Assembly: GCA_964454355.1 (NCBI GenBank) | Contig: CAYVTA010000109.1 | Location: 1 to 6,213 of the forward strand | DNA: 6,213 bases | Source: UBA1081 sp964454355 | GTDB taxonomy: Bacteria > Bacillota > Clostridia > Oscillospirales > Acutalibacteraceae | Direction of reading: 5' to 3' | Part shown: positions 1-4,871 of the stretch, piece after piece | Numbering within the stretch: position 1 is the first letter of the stretch | Layout of the letters: each line of letters opens with the position of its first letter | Notes under the pieces: generated by a model | Told to the model about the DNA's origin: nothing | Seen by the model: the letters and a program-made list of their open reading frames with translations, nothing else | Database searches by the model: none | Program-made: the position numbers and the translations under genes

Positions 1-3
1 TGT

Positions 4-28
4 GGGGAACCCTCGCCGGGGGTTCCCC
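4..28. repeat. GC-rich perfect 9-bp inverted repeat (hairpin)
   Basis: GGGGAACCC at 4-12 pairs perfectly with GGGTTCCCC at 20-28 around a 7-nt loop, giving a very stable hairpin. No T-run follows it on the + strand (GTTACATC follows), so it is not a textbook intrinsic terminator. It may still end transcription of a gene lying to the left of the window, or be a dispersed intergenic palindrome. The left context is cut off by the window edge, so its role is left open. Confidence 0.55.
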
Positions 29-56
29 GTTACATCGCAGATAAATTATTGTTTGC

Positions 57-85
57 TTGACTTTGTCTTCACAGTTTGTTAATAT
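57..85 (+). promoter_or_regulatory. Putative sigma-A promoter of the queT operon
   Basis: TTGACT at 57-62 (5 of 6 to the -35 consensus) is followed by a 17-nt spacer and TAATAT at 80-85 (4 of 6 to the -10 consensus). A start near 91-93 would place the whole preQ1 aptamer in the 5' leader. The AT-rich stretch 81-90 contains other possible -10 registers (TATATA at 83, TATAAA at 85), so the exact hexamer is uncertain. Confidence 0.55.
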
Positions 86-103
86 ATAAACGTAGGTAAT
101 CTG

Positions 104-145
104 CGGTCAGTTCGAAACCATCCTGACCGAAAACAAAACTAAGGA
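104..145 (+). ncRNA. preQ1-I riboswitch controlling queT
   Basis: P1 is formed by CGGTCAG (104-110) and CTGACCG (123-129), 7 bp with no mismatch. It encloses a 12-nt loop TTCGAAACCATC (111-122). An A-rich tail AAAACAAAACTAAGGA (130-145) follows, closely resembling the A-rich minor-groove strand and ACTAAGG end of known class I preQ1 aptamers. The loop offers C residues that could pair with the tail to close the H-type pseudoknot; I do not assign the exact P2 pairs. The AAGGA at the aptamer's 3' end is also the best Shine-Dalgarno sequence for the next start codon, and no terminator hairpin lies between aptamer and gene. Control is therefore probably translational: preQ1 binding buries the SD and shuts off uptake. 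The downstream queT gene strongly supports the call. Confidence 0.88.
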
Positions 146-160
146 AAGAAGAATGAACAA

Positions 161-676
161 ATGAACAAAAAATCAACCCTGTATGTCACTCAAGCGGCGG
201 TCATTGCTGCACTTTATGTGGCTCTGACTTATGTTTCCAATGCCATGGGACTGGCTTACAATGCTGTCCAGTTCCGTTTGTCGGAAATGCTGACGGTTTT
301 GCCCGTATTCACCCCTGCGGCGATTCCCGGGCTTGTTATCGGATGTATTATCGCCAATCTGTCAAGCCCCTTCGGACTTATTGACATTGTTTGCGGTACT
401 CTTGCCACACTGCTTGCGGCACTTACATCCTACGCATTACGAAACATCCGATTCAAAAAACTTCCGCTGTTGTCAACGCTTCCGCCTGTATTTTTTAACG
501 GTCTTATCATAGGTCTTGAAATATGGTATCTTGGGGAACGTACTGCGGAGCTGTTTTTTATTTCCGCCCTCGAAGTTGCAGCAGGTGAAGTTGTGATGTG
601 CGTCATAGTCGGCAACATATTTATAAAAGCCGTTGAGCGTACTCGCATTTTTGAGAGAATCAACAGATTTCAATAA
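161..676 (+). CDS. queT: QueT family preQ1/queuosine-precursor transporter (ECF S-component)
   Basis: This is an integral membrane substrate-binding subunit, predicted to capture preQ1 or a related queuosine precursor and to work with a shared ECF energising module (EcfA/A'/T) encoded elsewhere. The 171-aa protein is normal in size for QueT. Hydrophobic segments lie at about residues 11-33, 45-66, 70-92, 102-120 and 130-155. The FRLSEMLTVLP stretch at 38-48, after the first membrane segment, is the family's typical signature. The preQ1-I riboswitch directly upstream independently supports the substrate. The ATG at 161 gives the full-length frame, but the strong SD AAGGA (141-145) is 15 nt away and better placed for an out-of-frame ATG at 153. 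A weaker purine-rich SD (GAAAGAAG, 144-151) could serve 161. A response-regulator gene follows after 21 nt with no terminator, so the two are probably co-transcribed. Confidence 0.9.
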   Translation: MNKKSTLYVTQAAVIAALYVALTYVSNAMGLAYNAVQFRLSEMLTVLPVFTPAAIPGLVIGCIIANLSSPFGLIDIVCGTLATLLAALTSYALRNIRFKKLPLLSTLPPVFFNGLIIGLEIWYLGERTAELFFISALEVAAGEVVMCVIVGNIFIKAVERTRIFERINRFQ

Positions 677-697
677 TTAAATCAGGAAGGTATCAGC

Positions 698-1372
698 ATG
701 AAAAAAATTCTTGTAGCAGACGATGAAGAACTCATTATGAATTTAGTGTGCGATTTTCTGCACCGTGAAGGATACGAGCCGCTTTCTGCAACCGACGGTG
801 AGGAGGCTTTGGAGGTATTCAGAGCGAATCCGGACATCGCACTTGTAATTCTTGACATTATGATGCCGAAAATTGATGGTTGGGAGGTTTGCCGCACTAT
901 CAGACAAACATCAAATGTTCCCGTAATCATGCTTACGGCAAGAAGCCAGGAATTTGACGAGCTGACAGGCTTTGAGGCAGGTGCAGATGATTATGTTGTC
1001 AAGCCATGCAGCCCCACCGTACTTATGAAAAGAGTTGCTGTTCTGTTAAAAAGAGATGCACAGAAAGACGGCAGAGGTAACTTCCAGTTAGGTGAGCTCA
1101 GACTCGATATAGAAGCTCATGAAGTGTGGATAGGCGACAAATCAGTTATGCTCACGCTCAAGGAATACAGCATTCTTTACAAGCTCATTTCTGCTCCGGG
1201 ACGAGTTTTTTCAAGAGAACAGCTACTTGATGATATTTGGGGCTTCGACTTTGACGGCGACATGAGAACGGTTGACTCCCATGTTGCAAGGCTTCGTACA
1301 AAGCTGGGCGAATGGGGCTCAAAACACATCAAAACGATTTACGGAACAGGATATAAGATTGAGAGCGAATGA
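698..1372 (+). CDS. OmpR/PhoB-type two-component response regulator
   Basis: The 224-aa protein has an N-terminal receiver domain (about 1-120) and a C-terminal winged-helix DNA-binding domain (about 126-222), the usual OmpR/PhoB length and order. Receiver residues visible are the acidic pair D8/D9, phosphoacceptor D53 in LDIMMP, T80 in IMLTAR, and K102. The usual KPF at the last position is KPC here (C103). In the output domain the LTLKEYSIL, PGRVFSREQLL and RTVDSHVARLRTKLG stretches are typical, ending in GTGYKI. The SD AGGAAGG (684-690) sits 7 nt before the ATG. Its stop codon overlaps the start of the histidine kinase gene (ATGA), which indicates translational coupling and a cognate pair. 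It likely activates or represses transcription after phosphorylation; its targets are not visible here. Confidence 0.95.
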   Translation: MKKILVADDEELIMNLVCDFLHREGYEPLSATDGEEALEVFRANPDIALVILDIMMPKIDGWEVCRTIRQTSNVPVIMLTARSQEFDELTGFEAGADDYVVKPCSPTVLMKRVAVLLKRDAQKDGRGNFQLGELRLDIEAHEVWIGDKSVMLTLKEYSILYKLISAPGRVFSREQLLDDIWGFDFDGDMRTVDSHVARLRTKLGEWGSKHIKTIYGTGYKIESE

Positions 1373-2907
1373 TAATGTCTGAAAAAAAACATGAAAAAAA
1401 ACGACAAAAAACAAAAATCAATCTCAGCAGCAAGCTGATAAGAATGATTGCAATAATCATGGCGTTTTTCATGCTGACTATTATTTTCACCACCTACAAA
1501 GGACTTGACTGGGTATATCTGGGCTATGCGGCTGTAAGAACCGTTTTTGCAGCAAGAGAGATCGAAGAAGCATATATCAACGAGGCAGAAGATTTTATAC
1601 TTCGCATGGACTCGGTCGAGCGTGAATACGAGGTAAACATTGAAATTTACGCCGAAAACGGAGATTTTGTTTATGCCTCCTCATACAAGGGAGAGATGTC
1701 AATTCCGCCCTATGACGAAAAAACAATAATCCTTCCCGACTCAGAAAAAAAGAACTATACAATGACAACCGACCTTGGTTCAACCTCTGACAACTCCTTT
1801 AACCTCAGTCAGGATCTGTCCTCAACGCAGAAAGTGGCAACTACATATCTCGTGGGCACGTGGAATACTGAATCGGGTATCACTATAAAGATTTTTAAGC
1901 TCAAATCTGCTGCTGACACAAGCACACTCATTGCGGTCATATTTATTTCAGCAGTTTCAATGATTCTGCTTATAATTGCACTTATAATAACCACGATTTT
2001 TGTCCGACAGGCAACTAAGCCTCTTGAAGAAATGAGCCGCATAACGAAAGATATGTCAAAGCTGGATTTTTCAAGGAAATGCAAGCCGGGTAATATTGCG
2101 GAAATATCCGAGCTGAGTGACAGCATCAATGAAATGTCAGAGTCTCTTGAAAACGCACTTATTGATTTACACGAGAAAAACAGAAAATTGCAGGACGATA
2201 TTGAACAGGAAAAAACAATTGACCAATTAAGACAAGTTTTCATCTCCGGTGTATCTCATGAAATGAAAACACCGATTGCGATCATTCAGGGCTATGCGGA
2301 AGGACTCAAGCTTTTCCTTGAAACAGATCCCGAAGCAGCTTCAAAATACTGCGACACCATCATTTCAGAAACAGACAGAATGAACAATCTCGTTATGAAG
2401 CTGCTTGAAATCATCAAGTATGAATCGGGTGAATATCAGCTTCTTAACGAGGCATTTACGCTCAGAGAGGTTATTGACAGCTGGCTGGAGAGAAATGCCG
2501 AAATTTTGAAAGAAAAAAATATAACTGCAATAAACAATATAGACCCCAAATTTACCGCTTACGGTGATACATTCATAATTCCGACGGTCGTCAATAATTA
2601 TCTGTCTAACGCAGTTTCTCATGTAAGAGGCAAAATGGTTATAGAAATTTCCGCACGTGAAATAAACGGAAACAGATACAGGGTCAGTGTATTCAACACC
2701 GGCAGACTTATTGCCTCCAAGGATATTGACCACGTATGGGACAGCTTCTACAGAGCTGACAAGTCTATGTCACGTTCTCAGGGTCGATTCGGTCTGGGAC
2801 TTGCAATCGTTGCCGCCATTCAGAAGCTTCACAAGCAGGAATACGGCGTTATTAACCACAAAGACGGCGTTGAATTTTGGTTTGATGTTGAAAAACACGA
2901 GGGTTAA
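1369..2907 (+). CDS. Membrane sensor histidine kinase (HAMP, HisKA, HATPase)
   Basis: The 512-aa kinase is the partner of the preceding regulator. It has a Lys-rich cytoplasmic N-terminus (1-25), TM1 at about 25-42, an extracellular sensor region of about 144 residues (43-186) without cysteines, TM2 at about 187-212, a HAMP linker at about 212-263, a coiled region at about 264-285, a HisKA domain with the H-box SHEMKTP (phospho-acceptor H297), and an ATPase domain at about 395-508. The N-box is NNYLSN (N410, N414), the F-box is WDSFYRADKS and the G2-box is GRFGLGLAI (472-480). The G1-box has N443 where Asp is usual (FNTGR), a variation I recall from other clostridial kinases. The ATG at 1369 overlaps the regulator stop by 4 nt; an in-frame ATG at 1375 is an alternative start, and SD signals are weak for both. 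The ligand is unknown. Confidence 0.94.
   Translation: MIMSEKKHEKKRQKTKINLSSKLIRMIAIIMAFFMLTIIFTTYKGLDWVYLGYAAVRTVFAAREIEEAYINEAEDFILRMDSVEREYEVNIEIYAENGDFVYASSYKGEMSIPPYDEKTIILPDSEKKNYTMTTDLGSTSDNSFNLSQDLSSTQKVATTYLVGTWNTESGITIKIFKLKSAADTSTLIAVIFISAVSMILLIIALIITTIFVRQATKPLEEMSRITKDMSKLDFSRKCKPGNIAEISELSDSINEMSESLENALIDLHEKNRKLQDDIEQEKTIDQLRQVFISGVSHEMKTPIAIIQGYAEGLKLFLETDPEAASKYCDTIISETDRMNNLVMKLLEIIKYESGEYQLLNEAFTLREVIDSWLERNAEILKEKNITAINNIDPKFTAYGDTFIIPTVVNNYLSNAVSHVRGKMVIEISAREINGNRYRVSVFNTGRLIASKDIDHVWDSFYRADKSMSRSQGRFGLGLAIVAAIQKLHKQEYGVINHKDGVEFWFDVEKHEG
1380..1402 (+). repeat. Tandem TGAAAAAAAAC repeats (two A8 tracts) at the 5' end of the kinase gene
   Basis: The 11-mer TGAAAAAAAAC occurs at 1380-1390 and again at 1392-1402, one base apart. 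It encodes part of the Lys-rich N-terminus. Each copy carries a run of eight A residues inside the reading frame, the kind of tract where polymerase slippage can occur. Confidence 0.8.
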
Positions 2908-2910
2908 GTC

Positions 2911-3429
2911 ATGCAGAATGTTGTTTTAATAGGTATGCCGGGAGCCGGCAAAAGTACTATCGGCGTCCTGCTTGCAAAATCCATGCTCTGTTCCTTTGTT
3001 GACACGGATCTGCTCATTCAGAGCAAGTACTCCTCAAGTCTTTGTCAAATCATTGAAAAAAACGGCACAGACGGTTTTCTTGAAATCGAAAACAGAGTTA
3101 TAACCGATTGTGAATTTAAAAATTCGGTTATAGCGACAGGCGGAAGTGCAGTTTACGGTGAAGACGCCATGAAAAAGCTCAAAAAATCAGGCAAAGTAAT
3201 TTATCTGCATCTGCCTGTTGAAGAACTTGAAAAAAGATTGGGAGATATCCGTACAAGGGGCGTTGCAATGCCAAAGGGCAACACGATTGCCAAGCTTTAC
3301 AGTGAAAGAATACCTCTTTATGAAAAGTATGCAGATATAAAACTGGAGTGCTCCGGTCTGACAGCCGAAGAATGTGTTGAAAAATGCATAGATAAACTGA
3401 CAGAAATCGAAAAATCACCCTGTCTTTAA
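2911..3429 (+). CDS. Shikimate kinase-like P-loop kinase (AroK/AroL family, altered substrate site)
   Basis: The 172-aa protein has the size and layout of shikimate kinase, which phosphorylates the 3-OH of shikimate with ATP on the chorismate pathway. Walker A is GMPGAGKST (8-16), the DTD that contacts Mg and shikimate is at 31-33, ATGG is at 75-78, a lid region with R116 follows, and the late ERIPLYEKYAD stretch (132-142) matches the conserved ER.PLY block with R133. Two departures stand out: the Arg of the GFRxxE shikimate-binding block is L57 (GFLEIE), and the third Gly of the GGG block is S79. I recall a clostridial subfamily with these same features, usually annotated as shikimate kinase. 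The kinase fold is secure; the substrate is not, so I give no symbol. The SD GAGGG (2899-2903) and a 3-nt gap after the kinase stop indicate co-transcription with the two-component genes. Confidence 0.82.
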   Translation: MQNVVLIGMPGAGKSTIGVLLAKSMLCSFVDTDLLIQSKYSSSLCQIIEKNGTDGFLEIENRVITDCEFKNSVIATGGSAVYGEDAMKKLKKSGKVIYLHLPVEELEKRLGDIRTRGVAMPKGNTIAKLYSERIPLYEKYADIKLECSGLTAEECVEKCIDKLTEIEKSPCL

Positions 3430-3444
3430 AATTTAATAAAAATC

Positions 3445-3488
3445 AAAAGCAGCTTGCACAGCAAAATTCGGGCAAACTGCTTTTTTTT
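3445..3488. terminator. Bidirectional intrinsic terminator between convergent operons
   Basis: AAAAGCAGCTTGC (3445-3457) pairs with GCAAACTGCTTTT (3472-3484), 12 of 13 positions, around a 14-nt loop. On the + strand it runs into T8 (3481-3488), a good terminator for the queT-to-kinase operon. On the - strand the hairpin begins a few bases after the amidase stop codon and is followed by a T-rich stretch (rc of 3425-3444). The two operons therefore converge on one terminator within about 60 bases. Confidence 0.88.
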
Positions 3489-3489
3489 A

Positions 3490-3969
3490 TCAGGTTCGTA
3501 CACTATCTATATGCAAAAAACGAATGGAATCATAATTATAAGTGTACAACGGTCTGTCAAGGGAATCATTTGTGTGTGCGGTGATAAGAATAACAGGCTT
3601 TACGGCTGTTACAACAAGTGAATGGTAAAAGGTTCCGTCACTTCTGCCAAGCTGAATGATATCTCCTATCTGAACCTCATTTTCATCGGCTTCGTGAGCA
3701 AAAGGACCCACAGAAGCATTGTTAATAAGGAATTTATGAAGATACATAACACTGCTCCATGAAGCAGAACGGTCATTGACAGAATTAAAAAACCAACCTG
3801 TTACAGGCGTAAAATTCATCACTTTTGAACCTGCGTAAATGCATTGGGAGACAAAGGAAGTGCAATCACCTCCCACATTATCAAAATTATAGTATGCGGG
3901 ATTTCTGCCAAGTGCCCATTTGCGGGCATACTTAACCGCACTGATTCGGTCATAAGCCTTCAATTTCAT
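3490..3969 (-). CDS. Amidase_6 domain protein (putative NlpC/P60-like papain-fold amidase)
   Basis: Essentially all 159 residues form one Amidase_6 (putative amidase) domain, a papain-like fold related to NlpC/P60 peptidases. Visible blocks are YDR near the start, RNPAYYNFDNVGGDC with likely nucleophile C36, FVSQCIYAG, the RSASW segment (67-71), GDIIQLG (102-108), FYHSLVV with likely catalytic H116, and HTND (132-135), which may supply the third polar residue. There is no signal peptide or membrane segment, so it is either cytoplasmic or leaves the cell by another route; the substrate is unknown, with peptidoglycan or peptide amide bonds as the family-based guess. I chose the ATG at 3969 because GAGGTG (rc of 3976-3981) lies 6 nt upstream as an SD; the in-frame GTG at 3978 is part of that SD. 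It lies 50 nt after the isochorismatase-family gene, so the pair is probably co-transcribed. Confidence 0.85.
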   Translation of the reverse strand: MKLKAYDRISAVKYARKWALGRNPAYYNFDNVGGDCTSFVSQCIYAGSKVMNFTPVTGWFFNSVNDRSASWSSVMYLHKFLINNASVGPFAHEADENEVQIGDIIQLGRSDGTFYHSLVVTAVKPVILITAHTNDSLDRPLYTYNYDSIRFLHIDSVRT

Positions 3970-4019
3970 AAGCAACACCTCGATATATTTTACGTAAGAT
4001 GTTGTTTTTTGTTCGATGC

Positions 4020-4577
4020 TTACTCCTTCTTTGCCTGTTTCACGGCATTTTCAATATCCTGTTCACTGCATACAACTCCGCTGTACAGGTTGTTTCTGCC
4101 AACAATGCTCTCCATGCTCAAAACCCCTGCTTCATGGGATTTTTCTCCTGACGAAGAACCACAGTAATAAGTAAGAACAACAGGTCTTATTCCTGCTTCA
4201 AACAAATCGGCGGCAGTCATAAGCACACAGCATTCAGTATCCACGCCGCAAACAAAAACACATTCGGGCTCATTCCCGCCGTTTTCCGTTTTTAAAAATT
4301 CAACAAGAGAATTGCAATATGCAGAATATCCTGTTTTGCAGACAAAATGATCGGCTTGCACTGCTTCTCCCGCAAGCTTCCTGTCCCCGGAATCGGTCAT
4401 TCCGTGCCATCCCATAAGCCTTGTAATCGGACTGCCTTCAAAATTTTCATAAACGGAGGCAATAACACGATCGAAAATATTGCTTTTGACAAGCTCATCA
4501 ATCCGCACTTTTGCAGTTTGAGTATTTTTGTCAATAAATCCTTGCTGAATATCAATAATCAATAAAAATTTTTTCAT
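4020..4577 (-). CDS. Isochorismatase-family cysteine hydrolase
   Basis: This is a 185-aa alpha/beta hydrolase of the isochorismatase/nicotinamidase superfamily. The catalytic triad is readable as D9 in IIDIQQGF, K81 in CKTGYSAY, and C117 in CGVDTECCV, where a cis peptide bond normally precedes the D/T pair. The common TDxCV motif is TECCV here. The C-terminal region (GEKSHEAGVLSME, about 144-156) matches the family's final helix block. Members hydrolyse amides, vinyl ethers or imides; the sequence does not tell which substrate applies. The start at ATG 4577 fits the usual N-terminus (a few residues before the catalytic Asp) and has GGGTG (rc of 4585-4589) as SD 7 nt upstream. The frame stays open for 32 more codons to a TTG at 4673, but no SD supports it and that stretch carries promoter and palindrome signals. 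The Amidase_6 gene follows 50 nt downstream. Confidence 0.9.
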   Translation of the reverse strand: MKKFLLIIDIQQGFIDKNTQTAKVRIDELVKSNIFDRVIASVYENFEGSPITRLMGWHGMTDSGDRKLAGEAVQADHFVCKTGYSAYCNSLVEFLKTENGGNEPECVFVCGVDTECCVLMTAADLFEAGIRPVVLTYYCGSSSGEKSHEAGVLSMESIVGRNNLYSGVVCSEQDIENAVKQAKKE

Positions 4578-4596
4578 AATTATGCACCCACAAAAA

Positions 4597-4631
4597 ATAT
4601 TCCCTAAAATCAGAAAGATAATCGGGAATAT
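4597..4631 (-). promoter_or_regulatory. Inverted repeat in the leader of the isochorismatase-family gene
   Basis: ATATTCCC (4597-4604) and GGGAATAT (4624-4631) form a perfect 8-bp inverted repeat with a 19-nt spacer. On the - strand it is followed by T6, so it resembles a weak intrinsic terminator placed about 20 nt before the start codon at 4577. A possible promoter (TTGCAA, rc of 4652-4657, 17 nt, GATTAT, rc of 4629-4634) would put the transcription start inside the repeat, which also fits an operator. Attenuator and repressor site cannot be told apart from sequence alone. Confidence 0.45.
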
Positions 4632-4713
4632 AATCAATGAGTGAATGTTTTTTTGCAAAGAGTTGCGAAACAATGCACAATTTTCTTGATGGAAACGCAG
4701 TTTTCTGTAAAGT

Positions 4714-4747
4714 AAAAAGGGGCTGTGTTTTTCACAGCTCCTTTTTT
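4714..4747 (-). terminator. Intrinsic terminator of the tRNA-Arg transcript
   Basis: On the + strand AAAAAGGGGCTGTG (4714-4727) pairs with CACAGCTCCTTTTT (4733-4746), 14 bp with a single G-T wobble and a 5-nt loop. Read on the - strand it starts two bases after the encoded CCA of the tRNA and ends in a T5 run, so it ends the tRNA transcript. The symmetric A/T tracts would also let it work on the + strand. Confidence 0.85.
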
Positions 4748-4748
4748 G

Positions 4749-4825
4749 TGGCCCGCATGAGAGGATTTGAACCCCCGACCTCCAGAATCGGAATCTGTTG
4801 CACTATCCAACTGTGCTACATGCGG
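4749..4825 (-). tRNA. tRNA-Arg (anticodon CCG), CCA encoded
   Basis: A full cloverleaf is readable on the - strand. The acceptor stem is CCGCATG (rc of 4819-4825) with CATGCGG (rc of 4753-4759), followed by G73 and encoded CCA (rc of 4749-4751). The D-stem is GCAC/GTGC with a GG-containing loop. The anticodon loop is TTCCGAT with anticodon CCG (rc of 4789-4791), reading the arginine codon CGG. The T-loop is TTCAAAT with a GGGGG/CCTCT stem containing two G-T pairs. The variable loop is short. The anticodon stem has an A-G mismatch at its base (27/43). No clear promoter lies in the 46 nt after ychF, so it may be processed from a ychF read-through transcript. Confidence 0.93.
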
Positions 4826-4832
4826 ATCTATA

Positions 4833-4863
4833 AATTCGCAACACTTAACTTGCATTGCGAATT
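4833..4863. repeat. 9-bp inverted repeat between ychF and tRNA-Arg
   Basis: AATTCGCAA (4833-4841) and TTGCGAATT (4855-4863) are perfect complements around a 13-nt loop. On the - strand the hairpin starts 8 nt after the ychF stop and is followed by a short T-rich stretch (TTATAG) and then the tRNA 5' end. It may be a weak ychF terminator, an mRNA 3'-end stabiliser or a processing signal ahead of the tRNA. Confidence 0.55.
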
Positions 4864-4871
4864 ATTGAAAA

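Noticed and set aside
36..105. 7-bp inverted repeat CGCAGAT (36-42) / ATCTGCG (99-105) flanking the queT promoter
   Set aside because: Short arms 56 nt apart and only partly within the transcript; probably chance, although the right arm overlaps the 5' strand of the riboswitch P1 stem.
1809..2733. Long antisense frames opposite the histidine kinase (1809-2243 and 2365-2733, - strand)
   Set aside because: Compositional shadows of a well-supported coding frame, with no family resemblance.
3970..3978. GTG start for the Amidase_6 gene, three codons upstream of the chosen ATG
   Set aside because: The GTG is part of the sequence GAGGTG, which is an ideally spaced SD for the ATG at 3969.
4578..4673. 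N-terminal extension of the isochorismatase-family protein from a TTG start, hydrophobic with a lipobox-like LGNIFCGC stretch
   Set aside because: No SD precedes the TTG at 4673; the family normally begins just before the catalytic Asp; the stretch contains promoter-like and palindromic signals; and a lipoprotein form of this fold would be unusual.
4749..4825. tRNA-Arg as an integration (att) site of a mobile element
   Set aside because: No second copy of the tRNA 3' end, no integrase and no mobile-element genes are present in the window.
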